A stretch of DNA of 64,000 nt, from NCBI GenBank assembly GCA_022828595.1, contig JAKGHH010000004.1:80814270-80878269 (forward strand), read 5' to 3'. Below the pieces are notes generated by a model. The model ran no database searches. It was not told the DNA's origin and worked only from the letters and a program-made list of their open reading frames with translations. This document shows, piece by piece, positions 11,516 through 23,160 of this stretch. How positions within the stretch are numbered: position 1 is the first letter of the stretch; each line of letters opens with the position of its first letter. Origin of the DNA: Nelumbo lutea. Its lineage: Eukaryota > Streptophyta > Magnoliopsida > Proteales > Nelumbonaceae. Made by a program: the position numbers and the translations under genes.

Positions 11516-11812
11516 CATAAAACCCTCTCTATAGCTGTCAAATGTGTATATATGAGAGAATGCAGAGGGAATCTAAGGACGTTGGAGAGTAAGTGGGAAA
11601 GGTCTTAGGCATAGCTAAGGGTTGTATGAGGGTGTATACATGGGTTTTCCCTTGGTAAGAATGTATCCCCCCCCCCCTCCAATGTGTGAGGAAGGGGGTA
11701 TTTATAGATTTTTTGAGAGGGTTTTTTAGAAGGGAATGGAGGACTAAAATAGGAAGACTAGGGTGATAAATGACTGAGGTTTAAAGGGTTTTAATAGGGA
11801 GATTGATTAAGG
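11516..11812. other. Short gene-free spacer
   Basis: It contains a run of C (about 11669-11678) and low-complexity G/A-rich sequence. No gene was seen. Confidence 0.5.
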
Positions 11813-12188
11813 GAAAGGGCTATCAAGACAGCTTTTGGAAGGATCTTCTTAATCAATCAGGACAATAAGTGAAATTTTTCATTAATTTACCTAAATTGAA
11901 CGTTTCAAGCTTAGGTGATTGGCTTAATTGATTGGATGCTCGTTATCTAGTTAAATTATAAATTTTAAGATGGTTCTAGAGGGTGGGAGAAAGATCTGTA
12001 GGAAAGGGCTGTCAAGACAAGTTTTGGAATGATCTTCTCAATCAATCAGGACAATAAGTGAAAATTTTCATTAATTTACCTAAATTGAATGTTCCAAGAT
12101 TAGGTTATTGACTTGATTGATTGGAGGCTCCTTATCTAGTTAAATTTTAAATTTTAAGATGGTTCTAGATGCTGGGAGAAATATTTGA
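11813..12188 (+). repeat. Two-copy direct repeat, ~188-bp unit
   Basis: The unit starting GGGAAAGGGCTATCAAGAC at about 11813 recurs at about 12001 as GGAAAGGGCTGTCAAGAC. The same order of landmarks follows through GATCTTCTTAATCAATCAGG, CTAAATTGAA and TTTTAAGATGGTTCTAGA. The copies differ by scattered substitutions. The array leads directly into the 168-bp tandem array. Confidence 0.85.
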
Positions 12189-12229
12189 TCATGTGGGTCC
12201 CAAAGTTCAAAGTTGTTGAGAAGAGGAGT

Positions 12230-13200
12230 CGAAATGGGGGGCCTGAATCAAGTCTAGCTTGGGGTCTAAAGATGAAGGGGTTAACGGTGTTGGAATTGGA
12301 TGATCCATGTACTATTGGACTTACAATTTTGAGCCCTATTAATCTACAAGGTCAGAATTTTTATTTCTTGTGGGATATGGTTAAAGATCAATAATGATCA
12401 CGATCAGATGATTGTAATCAATTCCAGGTTCAAGTCTCAAGATGAAGGAGTAAACAGTATTGGATTGGAGTGATCTTGGTGTCATTAGATTTGTATTTTT
12501 GGGCTCTATGTACCAATGTTTTTGGATTTCTGATATGGTGTAAAATGAGGTTCATAATCAAAATGACTTTGATTGGACCATCAAAATCAGTTATGGCTTT
12601 GGGTCTTAAGATGAAAGGGTAAACGATGTCATGTTTAGGTTATCTTGGTGTTGTTGGGTTTGGGTTGTTGGGATTTACATACCTATGGTTTTGGGTTTCT
12701 AATTTTATGTGAAATGAGGTTTAAGATCAAAATGACTCCGATCAGATGATCAAAATTGGTTCTGGCTTCGAGTCTTAAGAAAAAGGTGTAAATAATTTCA
12801 TATTTGAGTAACCTTGGTGTCATTGGATTTGAGTTTTTGGGTTTATGTACATATGGTTTTGGATTTATAATTTGAAAAGAAATAAGGTTCATGATCAAAA
12901 TGACTTTGATTGGACGATTAGAATCTATTATGGCTTCGGATCTTAAGATGAAGAGGGTAAATGATGTCAAATTTGGATGATCTTGGTGCCATCAGGTTTA
13001 GATTTTTGGGTTCTACGTCCCTATGGTATCGAATTTCTAATTTAACGGAGGATGAGGTTCAATATCAAAATTGAGATGAAGGGGGTAACCGGTTTTGGAT
13101 TCGAGTCTTAAGCCGAAGGGGTAAACATTATCGGATCTGGGTGATGTTAGTGTCATTGGATTTGCATTTTTAGTCTCTATGAACCTATGGTATCAGATCC
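12230..13200 (+). repeat. Tandem array, six diverged copies, period ~166-170 bp
   Basis: A landmark resembling TCTTAAGATGAAGGGGTAAA occurs at about 12271, 12436, 12606, 12773, 12942 and 13108, giving spacings of about 165, 170, 167, 169 and 166 bases. Each unit also carries GATCTTGGTGTCATTGG, GGGTTCTATGTACCTATGG and ATGAGGTTCATGATCAAAATG-like segments. The near-constant nucleosome-scale spacing despite heavy divergence indicates a real satellite-like array or LTR-internal tandem repeat. No coding function is seen. Confidence 0.85.
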
Positions 13201-13324
13201 TAAAGGTCCAAACTTTTGTGAAAATCCAAGAATGCCCCTGGGTTGATTGAAACGATAGCTAAAGCATGCTTGAAGCTTGAAGTGTTGTAGAAAAACCAAA
13301 GGGCACAAAAATGGGGTGTCATCA

Positions 13325-13435
13325 AGTAGGTTTTGCATTGAACTATCTTTGATGTGACAACCAATGAGATCCATTAAGGGTTAAATATCTAGGCATATTG
13401 GGGTAGCTTAGGAAATTACCTAAGTGGGTGATCAT
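13325..13435 (+). repeat. Repeat pair member (matches 15755-15860)
   Basis: The segment with TTGAACTATCTTTGATGTG, GAGATCCATTAAGGG and AGGAAATTACCT recurs in the same orientation at about 15755-15860 directly after an LTR fragment. It is probably part of the same retrotransposon family. Confidence 0.65.
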
Positions 13436-14189
13436 AATGAAAGGAATCGACCCCTTTTCAAACAAAGTGAATATCAGGGTTTACACTCTCTGGTTGAAAC
13501 CTAAACCGCCAACAATGGATTTCAACTGTATTTGAAATTTGATTTATAAAATGTATTTATATGTTATATGACTATTTTATGAAAAAGGTTTATAGAATGT
13601 TTTAATCTTGGGATCCATTCAAGCAGAGAGTGTGACACTGCATCTTGTAGTCAAGGAAGTGGTTCTTCCCTATGAATAGTGTTTTAGTAATTATGGGCTA
13701 AGAGGTTAAGTGTAACCATTGTCCTTTGGTCTTCATAGGGTGGTTGAATCCAATGATCATTTATATGAAATGTTGGGTCAAATTGAGCCCAAGCTTATTG
13801 GGTTAGGGGTTCATTGCCCTTAGGCAATGAATCCGACTTAACCTCTTCCAGAGGTGGGGCTGAACCCCTGTGGATTTGTGTGAGACCTTTATGAGTCCCA
13901 TGCCATACAATGTTCAGGCCTACAAGGCTTATGGCCTTGTAATGCATAGGAAAGTAAGCCATTAAAGAAAATGGGCCTATGGCTCATTACTAATATGATT
14001 AGTTTAATAGGTGCATGACAAAGTTGTCATGTGACATGGAGCAAATAAGGGTATGGAACACCCGTTCTATTAAGATAGATTTATCCATAAGGATAAATCA
14101 TTTCAAAATCTGATTTGAATTCAGCTCATAGTAGGACTAGAAGAGGGTTCTGTATAAGTGATGAGAGGAATGGGCAAACCATTCTACCC

Positions 14190-14190
<1 letters not shown>
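13436..14190. other. Gene-free stretch, LTR-like
   Basis: AT-rich with short inverted words (CATTGCCCTTAGGCAATG, CTACAAGGCTTATGGCCTTGTA) of the sort seen in retrotransposon leaders. No gene and no clear element ends were found. Confidence 0.35.

Positions 14191-14250
<60 letters not shown>
14191..14250. repeat. Compound microsatellite (CT)n(CA)n
   Basis: An uninterrupted run of CT dinucleotides passes directly into a run of CA dinucleotides. The overlapping open frame is an artefact of the repeat. Confidence 0.95.
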
Positions 14251-15022
14251 CTTCCTTGCTCCCATAAAACCTTAGTTCATTCAAGCCCTAGTATGAACAC
14301 TTTTCCTTTAGTTCCTAGCTATGTTTTTAGAGAAAAACATCAGCCCTAAGAAGGCTCACACTACTACATCAATCCCAGGTTGATTCGATGTTTGAAGGAA
14401 AAGACTACATTGTTAAGTTGGCTTCACTTCATTGTCATGCCATCTTCAATGGGAGGCAAGTTTGGGTTTGTTGTTGTTCATGAACTACCACTTTTAAGCT
14501 GCATTTATGGACTTCATATCAGGTATGATTAGAAATTAACTTGGGTTTCAAATATAGTTCAACTCAATGCAAGATCGATCGTGAAATTTTATATTTCAAA
14601 ATCACTAGGAAACTAGTTCCAGGATGGGTTAGGTAATTTTTAAAAATTCAGCCAACCAATAGATCTGGTTCAGCCATGTCTAATCTAAACTCTTATCCTA
14701 CCAAGATTTGCCTCCTTTCCTAGAAAGCCTTTTCAATTGTTTTTTTCTGTCTACGTTATCTCACCAATCCTCACATCGGCTTCATGGAGTCTTGATTGTT
14801 TGAACCATGGATAGAATGGTAAAAGAGAAACAAGGAGGTAGGGATATGCCATTCATAAATGTTTTAGTAGGAAAGCGGAAAAAACATAACAATGTAGGTT
14901 TTGCTTTCTCAACAACTAAACCAACACATTGGTCTTTATATTGTTTGGTAATTTCATGTTTATAGATGCCACTTTGCATAAAATACTCATCAATCCATTT
15001 TTGGTAGCACTCCTAATTGTTC

Positions 15023-15030
<8 letters not shown>
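14251..15030. other. Gene-free stretch
   Basis: No ORF with recognisable features on either strand and no repeat ends located. Confidence 0.4.
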
Positions 15031-15080
<50 letters not shown>

Positions 15081-15083
15081 GTG
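15031..15083. repeat. (GT)n microsatellite
   Basis: A nearly perfect GT dinucleotide run with one GC interruption near its 3' end. Confidence 0.95.
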
Positions 15084-15346
15084 GAAACATCAAAATTTAA
15101 GGTATTAAAAATGAAATACACAATGTTCTAGGAAAACATAAATAATTAAATTCTGAAAAATACATCAACACTAAATTTAAGTCTTAGATGCCTATAAGGT
15201 ATTGATGGGGTAGTACTAGTTGGCTTGCCACATTGGATCCGACATGGCAAGGAATTCAAACATTGGTCCAACCACATCATTAGTTTGAATTGTCACCATG
15301 AATGGTAGGTGGTCGTAGAGTGGACCTAGAACCCTAGGTGAAGAGG

Positions 15347-15860
15347 GGCATTGTTAAACAATGTATATATGCCCTTAGCTCAATCAGGTTGTTGTGTACA
15401 TTGTGTTTTATGTAGTAATAATATTAGTGGATTATTATTTTATGTTTGGAATGGTATGTTTCTATGAACTATTCTTTAAACTGGACACTTATGAGACTTG
15501 GGTTAGCTTAGAAAGTTCTCATCCATTGGATAAATTTGGAGATTTTATCCTAACAAGGCTAACACTGATATTCTGCCAAATTGGTGGAACAGCTTGTCTT
15601 AGTTGCTAAGGATAAACCCTTAACACAACCAGTGGGTGTTTGGAAGAAACATTGAACTTGGACCAATTTTCAATTATGCCCTAGACCTTGGAGATAGATG
15701 GGCAAAACCAGAAAGTTGCAATTAAACTCAGACTTGATTATGATATTTCACTAAAGTTGGATTGAACTATCTTTGATGTGCCAACTAGTGAGATCCATTA
15801 AGGGTCAAATATCTGGGCATGTTGGGGCAGTTTAGGAAATTACCTGAGTGGACTAAACTA
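15347..15860 (+). repeat. Fragment of the dispersed LTR family, copy C
   Basis: Begins TGTTAAACAATGTATATATG and follows the landmarks of copies A and B (ATGCCCTTAGC, GGACACTTATGAGACT, CATTGGATAAATTTGG, GCCAAATTGGTGGA, TTGTCTTAGTTGC). It then continues with the segment shared with 13325-13435. The TG start and this series fit the 5' end of the LTR whose complete form is at 35826-37047 in reverse. Confidence 0.8.
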
Positions 15861-16139
15861 TCTTTGTGCTTTTTTTAACTTGATAGATTTCTATATTGGA
15901 TGATTATGGAAATAGATTTTTATTATGAATTAAGTATTGGGGTTTAATGTTATTTGGTACATTTGTTCTTTTCCCTCATTTTTATTATTAATTTTGGGAC
16001 TTGGCAACTAGTGTTGTAATTAGGATCGAAGTTCTAATTTAGAAAAGACTTTTAGTTCTAGAAAAGACTTTTGGGTTTTCGAAAAGGTTAAGACAAGAAG
16101 GAAATGACAAAAGTAATTAGTCCCTACACCATGCTTATG
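15861..16139. other. Gene-free spacer
   Basis: AT-rich; nothing recognised. Confidence 0.4.
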
Positions 16140-16800
16140 AAATAATAACATTTTTTATGTTGCTCCCCAAGAGCAAACTCATTGAGTCAAACATCTACTC
16201 AGTTTGGAGAAGAGCAAAAAAGATATTTGAGTTTGAAAGTTTATGAAGGAACATGAGAATGACTTTTTTATATTGGCTTAGGGAATATTGATCCCCACAC
16301 CATATGTATACCTACTTGACATCTCGGAGTTTTGAAAGTATGAAGGTCTAAGTGGCCTTTTGATGTTATTTCTTAAGAGTAAATCGTAGAGCCAAACATT
16401 TACTTGGCCTAAGTTCAGTTAAGGAAATAAAGTATCCTTTGATACTGGTCAAGGGAGGGTTAGACCCATTACCATATATATATCTACTAGATACTCCCGA
16501 AGTTTAAATACTTAAAGTGAGTTAAGGTGGTGTTTTGATGCTACTTCTCAATACTTGAATTCATAAAATCAAGCATCAACTTAGCTAAGATATGGACACA
16601 GGGCAAACAATAAAAGGGGTCAAAAATGGCCTTTTGGAACTACTTCTCAATAGATGAGCTCATAGAGTCATGCATCTACTTAGCCAAGAGATGCACATAG
16701 GGCAAATAATAAAAGGGGTCAAAAATGGCATTTTGGTGCTACTTCTCAAGAGTGAAGCTCATTGAGTCATGCATCTACTTAACCAAGATAGGGAACAAAA
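16140..16800 (+). repeat. Degenerate tandem repeat, units ~100-210 bp
   Basis: The phrase 'CTTCTCAAGAG...AGCTCATTGAGTCA...GCATCTACTTAGCCAAGA' recurs with changes at about 16160, 16370, 16545, 16650 and 16750. The last two copies (about 100 bases apart) are closest. It probably lies inside a decayed LTR retrotransposon; no coding potential was seen. Confidence 0.65.
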
Positions 16801-17888
16801 ACCTAGAGTAGGAAGAAGAGCATTTTATATGAGAATTTCAAATTCTAATAATTGTAGTTTTGATTTTGATCCTAATTCCTAGATTTCTTATCCTTAATTT
16901 GTGTATTATTGTAGTTTAAATCTTAGATGAAATTTGTATATTTGATTTTGATTTGTTTTTTTTATTTAATTGGTTTCAAATTTTTTATCTTACGTTATTA
17001 TTATTATTTGACTCTGATTCAAGATTTTGATATGTTAAAGCTTACTTAGGATCTATCTTAGATTTGGAAATTTGGGACTGAGTGTTGCCTTTGGTGACTC
17101 TTAGGGTGTTTTAGTGTCTTTCAATGGAAGATCAAATTTTTAATGGGTTGAAAGTTTGCAATTCACTTTTTTATCCTAATTCTAAATATGACAACCATAT
17201 AATGAAACACTCATGGTGTCCTAATCATAATTATACTATAGTTCCTCTATCCTACTTTCATCTAAATCTTTTATGTATCAGTATTCTAGGTGCGATGCAT
17301 GAAATTGTTAAGAGAATTCTAGACTATGAGGTTCCAATAAGGTTGCTAGCTTTCAAACCTCCACCCATGAACAAGTGGGCTTCTTTGGTTGGTGGGTAGT
17401 TTGAAGGCTTTGGTGGAGCCTTTGAGGACCAATGTCCATAGGTATACACCTATTATCCTTCCACTAATAGGTAAAATGGGATTCTAATTCTATTTACATG
17501 AGAGTGTGAATTGTGAATGTTCAAATATGCAAGAAAAATATAAAGGAAAAGCAAAGAATAAGGGGAGAGTGCAGCCATGTGTTCGATTTTACAAACAATC
17601 TTACAAATTTCTAGGTGGCCACACTTAGGGACTAATAGAAGCTAAGTCCTTTTTATGCTTGTTTAACTAAAACAAAGGAAAAGGAGTAGAAAAAGAAACA
17701 AATACAATTTATTCTTATTCAAAGACAAGGCTAATCACTTTTAGTTACAAAGGAAGAAAGAACCACAATTTTTGAGAAATTACCAAAGGAAAAGAATGGA
17801 GGGGAGAAGAAAAAACACCAAAAAAAAAAGGAAAAAAACGAGGGGCTTGTAAAAAGAACTACAATTTTTCTATGGTATTGAAGGCTAG
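16801..17888. other. Gene-free stretch
   Basis: T-rich, then A-rich sequence with polyA-like tracts near 17820. The open frame at 17124-17399 has no recognisable domain and looks like chance or transposon debris. Confidence 0.4.
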
Positions 17889-17929
17889 TCATGGTAGAGA
17901 TCCAGTGTACTGCGATGGAGGATATGGTG

Positions 17930-18600
17930 TGATAATTGAGTGCAAGAAAGGTAGACAGGGTGATTTCAGGTGCGATGAAGGCATTATGAGGTGAGTTGTT
18001 GACATTCTAAGGTGTGATGAGAAAGTTTTAGGTGAAATGAGCAACTTTTGAGGTGCAACGACCAAGCTTTTAGGTGTAATGAGCAAGTTTTGATGTGCGA
18101 TTTTGAACTTTTGGGTTGTGACAAAGATGAAGAAAGCTGTCACTTAGATGAAAGGATGTGTGAATTTGATGTTTTTTGCTACGATGGAGCTGAAGGAAAG
18201 TGTGATTTTGAAGTTCTAGATTGTGATAGGATTGAAAGAAGCTGCAATTTTGATGTTTTGGGCTACAATGGAACTGAACCATGTGAGATTTTGGACTTTT
18301 AGACTACAACAAAGATGAAAATAGGTGCAGTTTTGAGGAATATGTGTTTCAGGTGAGACCTTGGTTGCGATTTTGACAGAGGTATTTGGGTGAAGTTTCA
18401 AGTGCGATAAAGGTAAGATGCTTCACTAGAGAGGTCTATCTAGGCTCTGTAAGCCTAGGATGCGATTTCAGTGTATGAGGAAGAGGTCTCCTGCACCAAA
18501 CAATGCTAAAATGCGACTTTAAACCATGTTGGAAAGGTCTATCACACCCAGCCTTCTTGAGGTGTGATTTCAAATTGCAACCTAGCAATTTTTAAACCTC
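17930..18600 (+). repeat. Degenerate short tandem repeat rich in GTGCGAT/GTGTGAT words
   Basis: Variants of 'TTTTGAGGTGCGAT' recur irregularly about every 25-45 bases. Part of it is open in one frame (18048-18302) and would give a Cys/Asp/Glu-rich peptide with repeated 'CDFEVL' and 'CNFDVLGY' phrases. I read the open frame as a by-product of the repeat, since there is no start context or upstream gene. Confidence 0.6.
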
Positions 18601-18660
18601 TTAAGTCTTCATAATGCACAGCAAAAAGGCGCAACATTGAACCAAAACAACACCAAATAA

Positions 18661-20824
18661 AGGTTCTTAATCAATCCCTAGTGGAGTCACCAGCTACGAG
18701 CTCCAAAAAGCTCAAGGCCAAGTCAAAGAAATGAAGTCGTCATCCATTTTTTAGAGGAAATGGACCCTTGATTTTAGATTCAAAAAGTCAATTTTTGTCT
18801 TTGATAGTGACTCCGTTCTCCAAGCTGTTATAGCAACCCAATACGGGAATTGTTTAGGCTCAAGTTCTTACAAAAAAACAACAGAAATGGTTGTTGGGAT
18901 TTCTGAGATCTAAAGAAACATGCTCTCAACTTCTCTTGCGACCAATTTTGAGGGGATGTTATCGGGTATTGGATATTGATTTCCCTAAGACCATTGACTC
19001 TCTACCTCTATTCTCAGTCTCCAAGGTCTCAAAACTTTCAAATAAACCAAAAAAAGACAAATTCAAGCTACAAATTTATGAGAGGCATACCTCTCGTATG
19101 TTGCCTTATTACTAAGATTCCTATTGCTGAACTAAATGAAGAAAAAGCTTGAATGAGCTTGGAAGAACTTTCAGGTAGTTAGAAGTTTGGATATGTTGTG
19201 TCATTTTTAGATCTGAAACGTGGTGAATGGATTCAAAATTTTAGGTTCAAATGTTTAGGGGTTTTCTCGTGAATGGGGCATCTTTAGGAGTTGGGAATGC
19301 TCCTTTGGCTCTTTCTTTTGTGTCTTTACTCTCTCTAGATCCCCCCTTTTTTAGCTCAAGTTAGATCATTACTTAGAGAGAAGGAAAGGGAGAGAGTTGT
19401 GAAATTCGTCCACTCAAAGGACGCGGACTTTAAAATAGCTTTTTCACAAAAATGGGTAAAGATTTTTCAAGGAAAATGGTGCCCGACCAAGCCTTCTTCT
19501 TTGGTGAAAGGTTTTCTTTGATTTAGAGGTGATTTTCACTGGTTTTGTGTGTCCAATGGGAGCTTGGGGTGTGCTTGTTATGGTAGTTTCGTATTTGGGG
19601 TTGTCAGTGGCAAAAAATGTAAATCTGATGAACTTTTAAAAGTGGTTTTGTCTCTTCATAGTTTTATGTGGGGGTATCTTTGTGTTTTTGGGCTTTTGGG
19701 GTTTATTAGGTTCAATTTCACTAGTCCAACTGTTTGAACAGGTCAAGAATGGGTCTGACATTAGCCATCACCCTTTTGAGGTTTCAAATTGGGACATATG
19801 AGGTGGGGATTCAATCTGGTGCATTGAAATGTCTTCCTAGTTTAATGGTCAAACGGGTGAATTATGGCATAAAATCTGATGTGGTTGGGTTTTTTGGGCC
19901 TTTAAACAGTGTTGAGGTATGATTGGCATAATAGGATTGGGATGATGCAAATCTATGGCTAACAAATTTAGATCAACAAGATTTGCTAAAATAAAATCTT
20001 TGGTTCATAAAGAGTCAAACACGAGAATTTTGGGATGAAATTTGGTGGGTATGCATCTTTTAATGTCCTAAATCTGATGGAATAGATGGATTTTTGATAA
20101 GAAGTGTAGATTGGCAAATTTAGTTTGGGTCAATGGTTTATCAATTATTGGTATAACCCATAATTGAATCTCACTTTTTTAACAATCAAATAAAAGAGTT
20201 TGGTTATGAAATTTGACATGCTATGTTTATTTCTTAGGCTTTTAAAGACAACAGTGATGTCTTATCAAACAAATGAAGTTTGGATGATAGATGGCAAGCT
20301 TTACTCAATGAATTTGCTAAATTAGGATCTAGGCTTGATAAAAGGTCAAACTAGGGAAATTTGTGATGAAATTTGGTGAATAAGCATGGATTAAGGTGAG
20401 AAGTCAAGTGGATGGTTCTGATCTAAGAAAGAAATGGTTAATCTAAGTTCTTAATTCTAATTGTGTAGGGCCATCAAAATGAGATCTTGCCACTTTTGAG
20501 GTTGGTCATTGTAAACTTGCAATGTAATTGTATTCTAGTGATCTTGAAGCAATGGATGTGTTGGGTCAAGGCTATTAGAAAGGAAATTGGTGTGATAAAC
20601 AATGGATGTGTGAATAATTTACAGTTTCCTAAGTTTATAGGCTACATTTGATTGGATGTCGATGTTGATCATGAGGTTTTCATTTGTCTTGTTGATTATG
20701 ACAAAAGAAGAACTTTTAGCTTTGTAAAGTCTCAATTTGTTCTAGTTGTAATTCCAAGTTTTGGGGTCTAAAAGGAGGGTACAAAGAGGTAAGGTGAAGG
20801 GACTGAGCAAAAATTGGGTGCTGA
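18661..20824 (+). repeat. LTR-type sequence ending TTGGGTGCTGACA, forward copy
   Basis: The segments 'GTGTGTCCAATGGGAGCTTG', 'GGGGTTGTCAGTGGCAAAAA' and 'GGTCTAAAAGGAGGGTA' have clear reverse-complement counterparts at 53496-54963, in the reversed order expected of an inverted copy. The 3' end TTGGGTGCTGACA is shared with the sequence ending at 23160, so it marks an LTR end of this family. The left boundary is uncertain. No coding region is seen; short open frames (for example 19549-19737) lie inside the LTR. Confidence 0.65.
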
Positions 20825-22544
20825 CAAATATTTATTGAGATAGTAATGCTTGATTAATACAATGCCTTAAGCTATTATTCTCACTCATGCTCCTTGGGAA
20901 TGAGGAATTTGAAAGATTAGTACAAATAGTGTAATGACTAAAGGTTATGAAGTTTTTAGACATGTTGCCACGTGCTTAGAAAGAGGTGATAGACCTACTA
21001 TCAAGTTTTTATTATAAGAGTTTTTTTTATTTTTCATTTTCATTTCATTCATTTTTTAATCATGATATATTGTGCTACAATCAAAAGTAAAAATGTTGAT
21101 GAAAGTAAAATGTGTGTTATGTTGAAGCATAATTAACAATCCACTATGTGTTGGGAAATCAGTAAGAATTATACTATTAATAATGCAAAAACATGACTAA
21201 TGACAAAAATAATGTGCTATGTTGCAATGCAAATAACTATCCTTTGCAAGCTAGGAAATTAAATGATTTATGCTTTGCAATGATGCCAAATAATGTTAGT
21301 TTCTTCATTCCTTGGGACTTTAGTGCCTTGTGGCATCCTAATCTTTTCACATTAGGTTTGGTGATTGCTCCTGTTCTTGGTGAGATGCTTTGCATGTGGA
21401 AAAAAAATTATTTGGGTATGTTTGATAGCCCCCCTGTGGTATTCGACTTAGTAATGTTTTTGGATGGGAATTGAAAGTTTTCATTTTGTGATTCGCCCCC
21501 TGTCTTTTTGACAGGCTATTGTATTGACTCGTATTTGCTTTTTGGGTCATCGGAGTTTTTTTGTAAGTGTAAGTGACGGAAACATCATAGGAGCATTTTG
21601 TAAGGTATAGTTCAATACTTTCTGTATTTTAACCCCCCTGTATATTGAAAGAATGTCTTCTATCAAGAAACACTTAAGCTAGGTGGTGGTCGGATATGCA
21701 GTGCAGGCGAAGGATTTGATGGACCTCGAGGCATAGGGTCAAGATTTAGAGAACATAGTGAGGAACGGTTGGGTTGTCATGCGAATATTTGTAATTACTC
21801 ATTTTATTAATTATTTTTGTGAAAAATAAAAGATCTGGTTCTTAGTTTGGATGCTTAGTGCAAGTGTTAAATGTCATTGAGAAGAAAGAGGGTTGCAAGT
21901 GTCCATTGACTTTGGAAAGGACTTTGCAGGTGTTTAGGTAACATCGGAAATAATGGATTTCAAGTATTTGTGTCGGGCACTTGTTGGACTCTATTGCGAT
22001 CAAGCATTAGCGTAATGAACTTTATCATAGATTATTTAGAGAAAGAAGAAAAAAAATGAACAGTATTATTCCGATATCTGAGATACTATTAGGTGTGAAA
22101 GAGATCCCAAATAACATTATGTAAATAAGCAGATAATTAACATATTCATAGAAAGGGAAGTTGGATTACTTTGTAGGGAAATGCAATTTTTAATTTTTTT
22201 ATCCACACATGGATCAAGGGTTGTCATGTCTTGAGACGGTGAAGCCCTTCATAGGAAATATAGTTGAGGTTCGGCCAGTGTAAATAATCAGCATAAGTCA
22301 GAGTTTCATTGCAATCACGTCAACTAACCCTAAATTATGAGCTTCAGACCTCTGTTGCCTTTGTGGTAAGGTTTTGATCATCGCTTGAGAAAACTAGTTG
22401 AGGTCTTTTAATGCAAGTAAGATATCAATAGTTGGAATACATCGTTGCTCCTAACAAAGCATTATAGTCTACGCGTAAGATGGCTTAATTTTGTTCTTAC
22501 TTAGACTGTTACATTTACAAGTAGGTAAAGAAAATGGTATGGGT
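20825..22544. other. Gene-free stretch, transposon debris
   Basis: Contains an unrecognised 93-codon frame at 21193-21474 with no start context or domain. It may be the interior of the LTR element to the left, but I could not identify gag or pol motifs. Confidence 0.35.
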
Positions 22545-22735
22545 TTAGTGTTTCATCCAACGTACACTGCATGTGCTTTAGGTCTAACCCTAGAAGCTAA
22601 GATAAACTACCCCAACTTCTTTGGTAGCACATCAGTATTAGACTTGGCATGATAAACTCCCTAAATCTATCCAATGGTTGAGAACAATCTAAACTAACAC
22701 AAGTTTCATAAGTGTCCAATTTGGCAATATAGAGT
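22545..22735 (-). repeat. Fragment of the dispersed LTR family, copy D, reversed
   Basis: Carries the reverse complements of the family landmarks: TAGGTCTAACCCTAG, AGCTAAGATAAACTACCCC, GGTAGCACATCAGTATTAGA, CTAAATCTATCCAATGGTTG, AACTAACACAAGTTTCATAA and GTGTCCAATTT. Confidence 0.75.
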
Positions 22736-23034
22736 TTTTGGGCATTCTGTAATTGGTGGGATTAGATCGGCCTAACTGGGCCTAGATCAAGCAGATTTGG
22801 AAGGGGAGTGATCCGGCCAATTTAGAGCTTTGAAAGGGAATTTTTGTATGATGGAGGAGTAATCAAGGGTATTTTAGGCTGAACTTTTATAGGTAGGGAA
22901 TTTAGGATGTCTGATATTTAATGTAAGTGCTTGATCTAAGGGTCGATGTAAATAGGGATTAATTGGGGCTGTCAATTTGATATCGGGAAAATTTAATGAT
23001 GGATCTAAGGGCATTTGGGATGAAACTCAGGGGT

Positions 23035-23070
<36 letters not shown>

Positions 23071-23160
23071 GCGTTTCGAAGGGATAAAAAAGGTTTGATC
23101 AAATGTTCAGGATAAATTGGAGGTTAAAGCGACGAACCGACCAAATATTGGGTGCTGACA
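22736..23160 (+). repeat. LTR fragment ending TTGGGTGCTGACA, abutting the 18S pseudogene
   Basis: The last 13 bases match the end of the LTR at 20824. Base 23161 onward is 18S rRNA sequence with no gap. A (GT)n run lies at 23039-23067. The body differs from the 19-20.8 kb LTR, so it may be a related subfamily. Confidence 0.55.

Noticed and set aside
14158..14349. Open frame across the CT/CA microsatellite
   Set aside because: Its length is created by the dinucleotide runs; there is no domain and no coding context.
21193..21474. 93-codon frame with several cysteines
   Set aside because: No start context, no known motif, and it lies in transposon debris; not supported as a gene.
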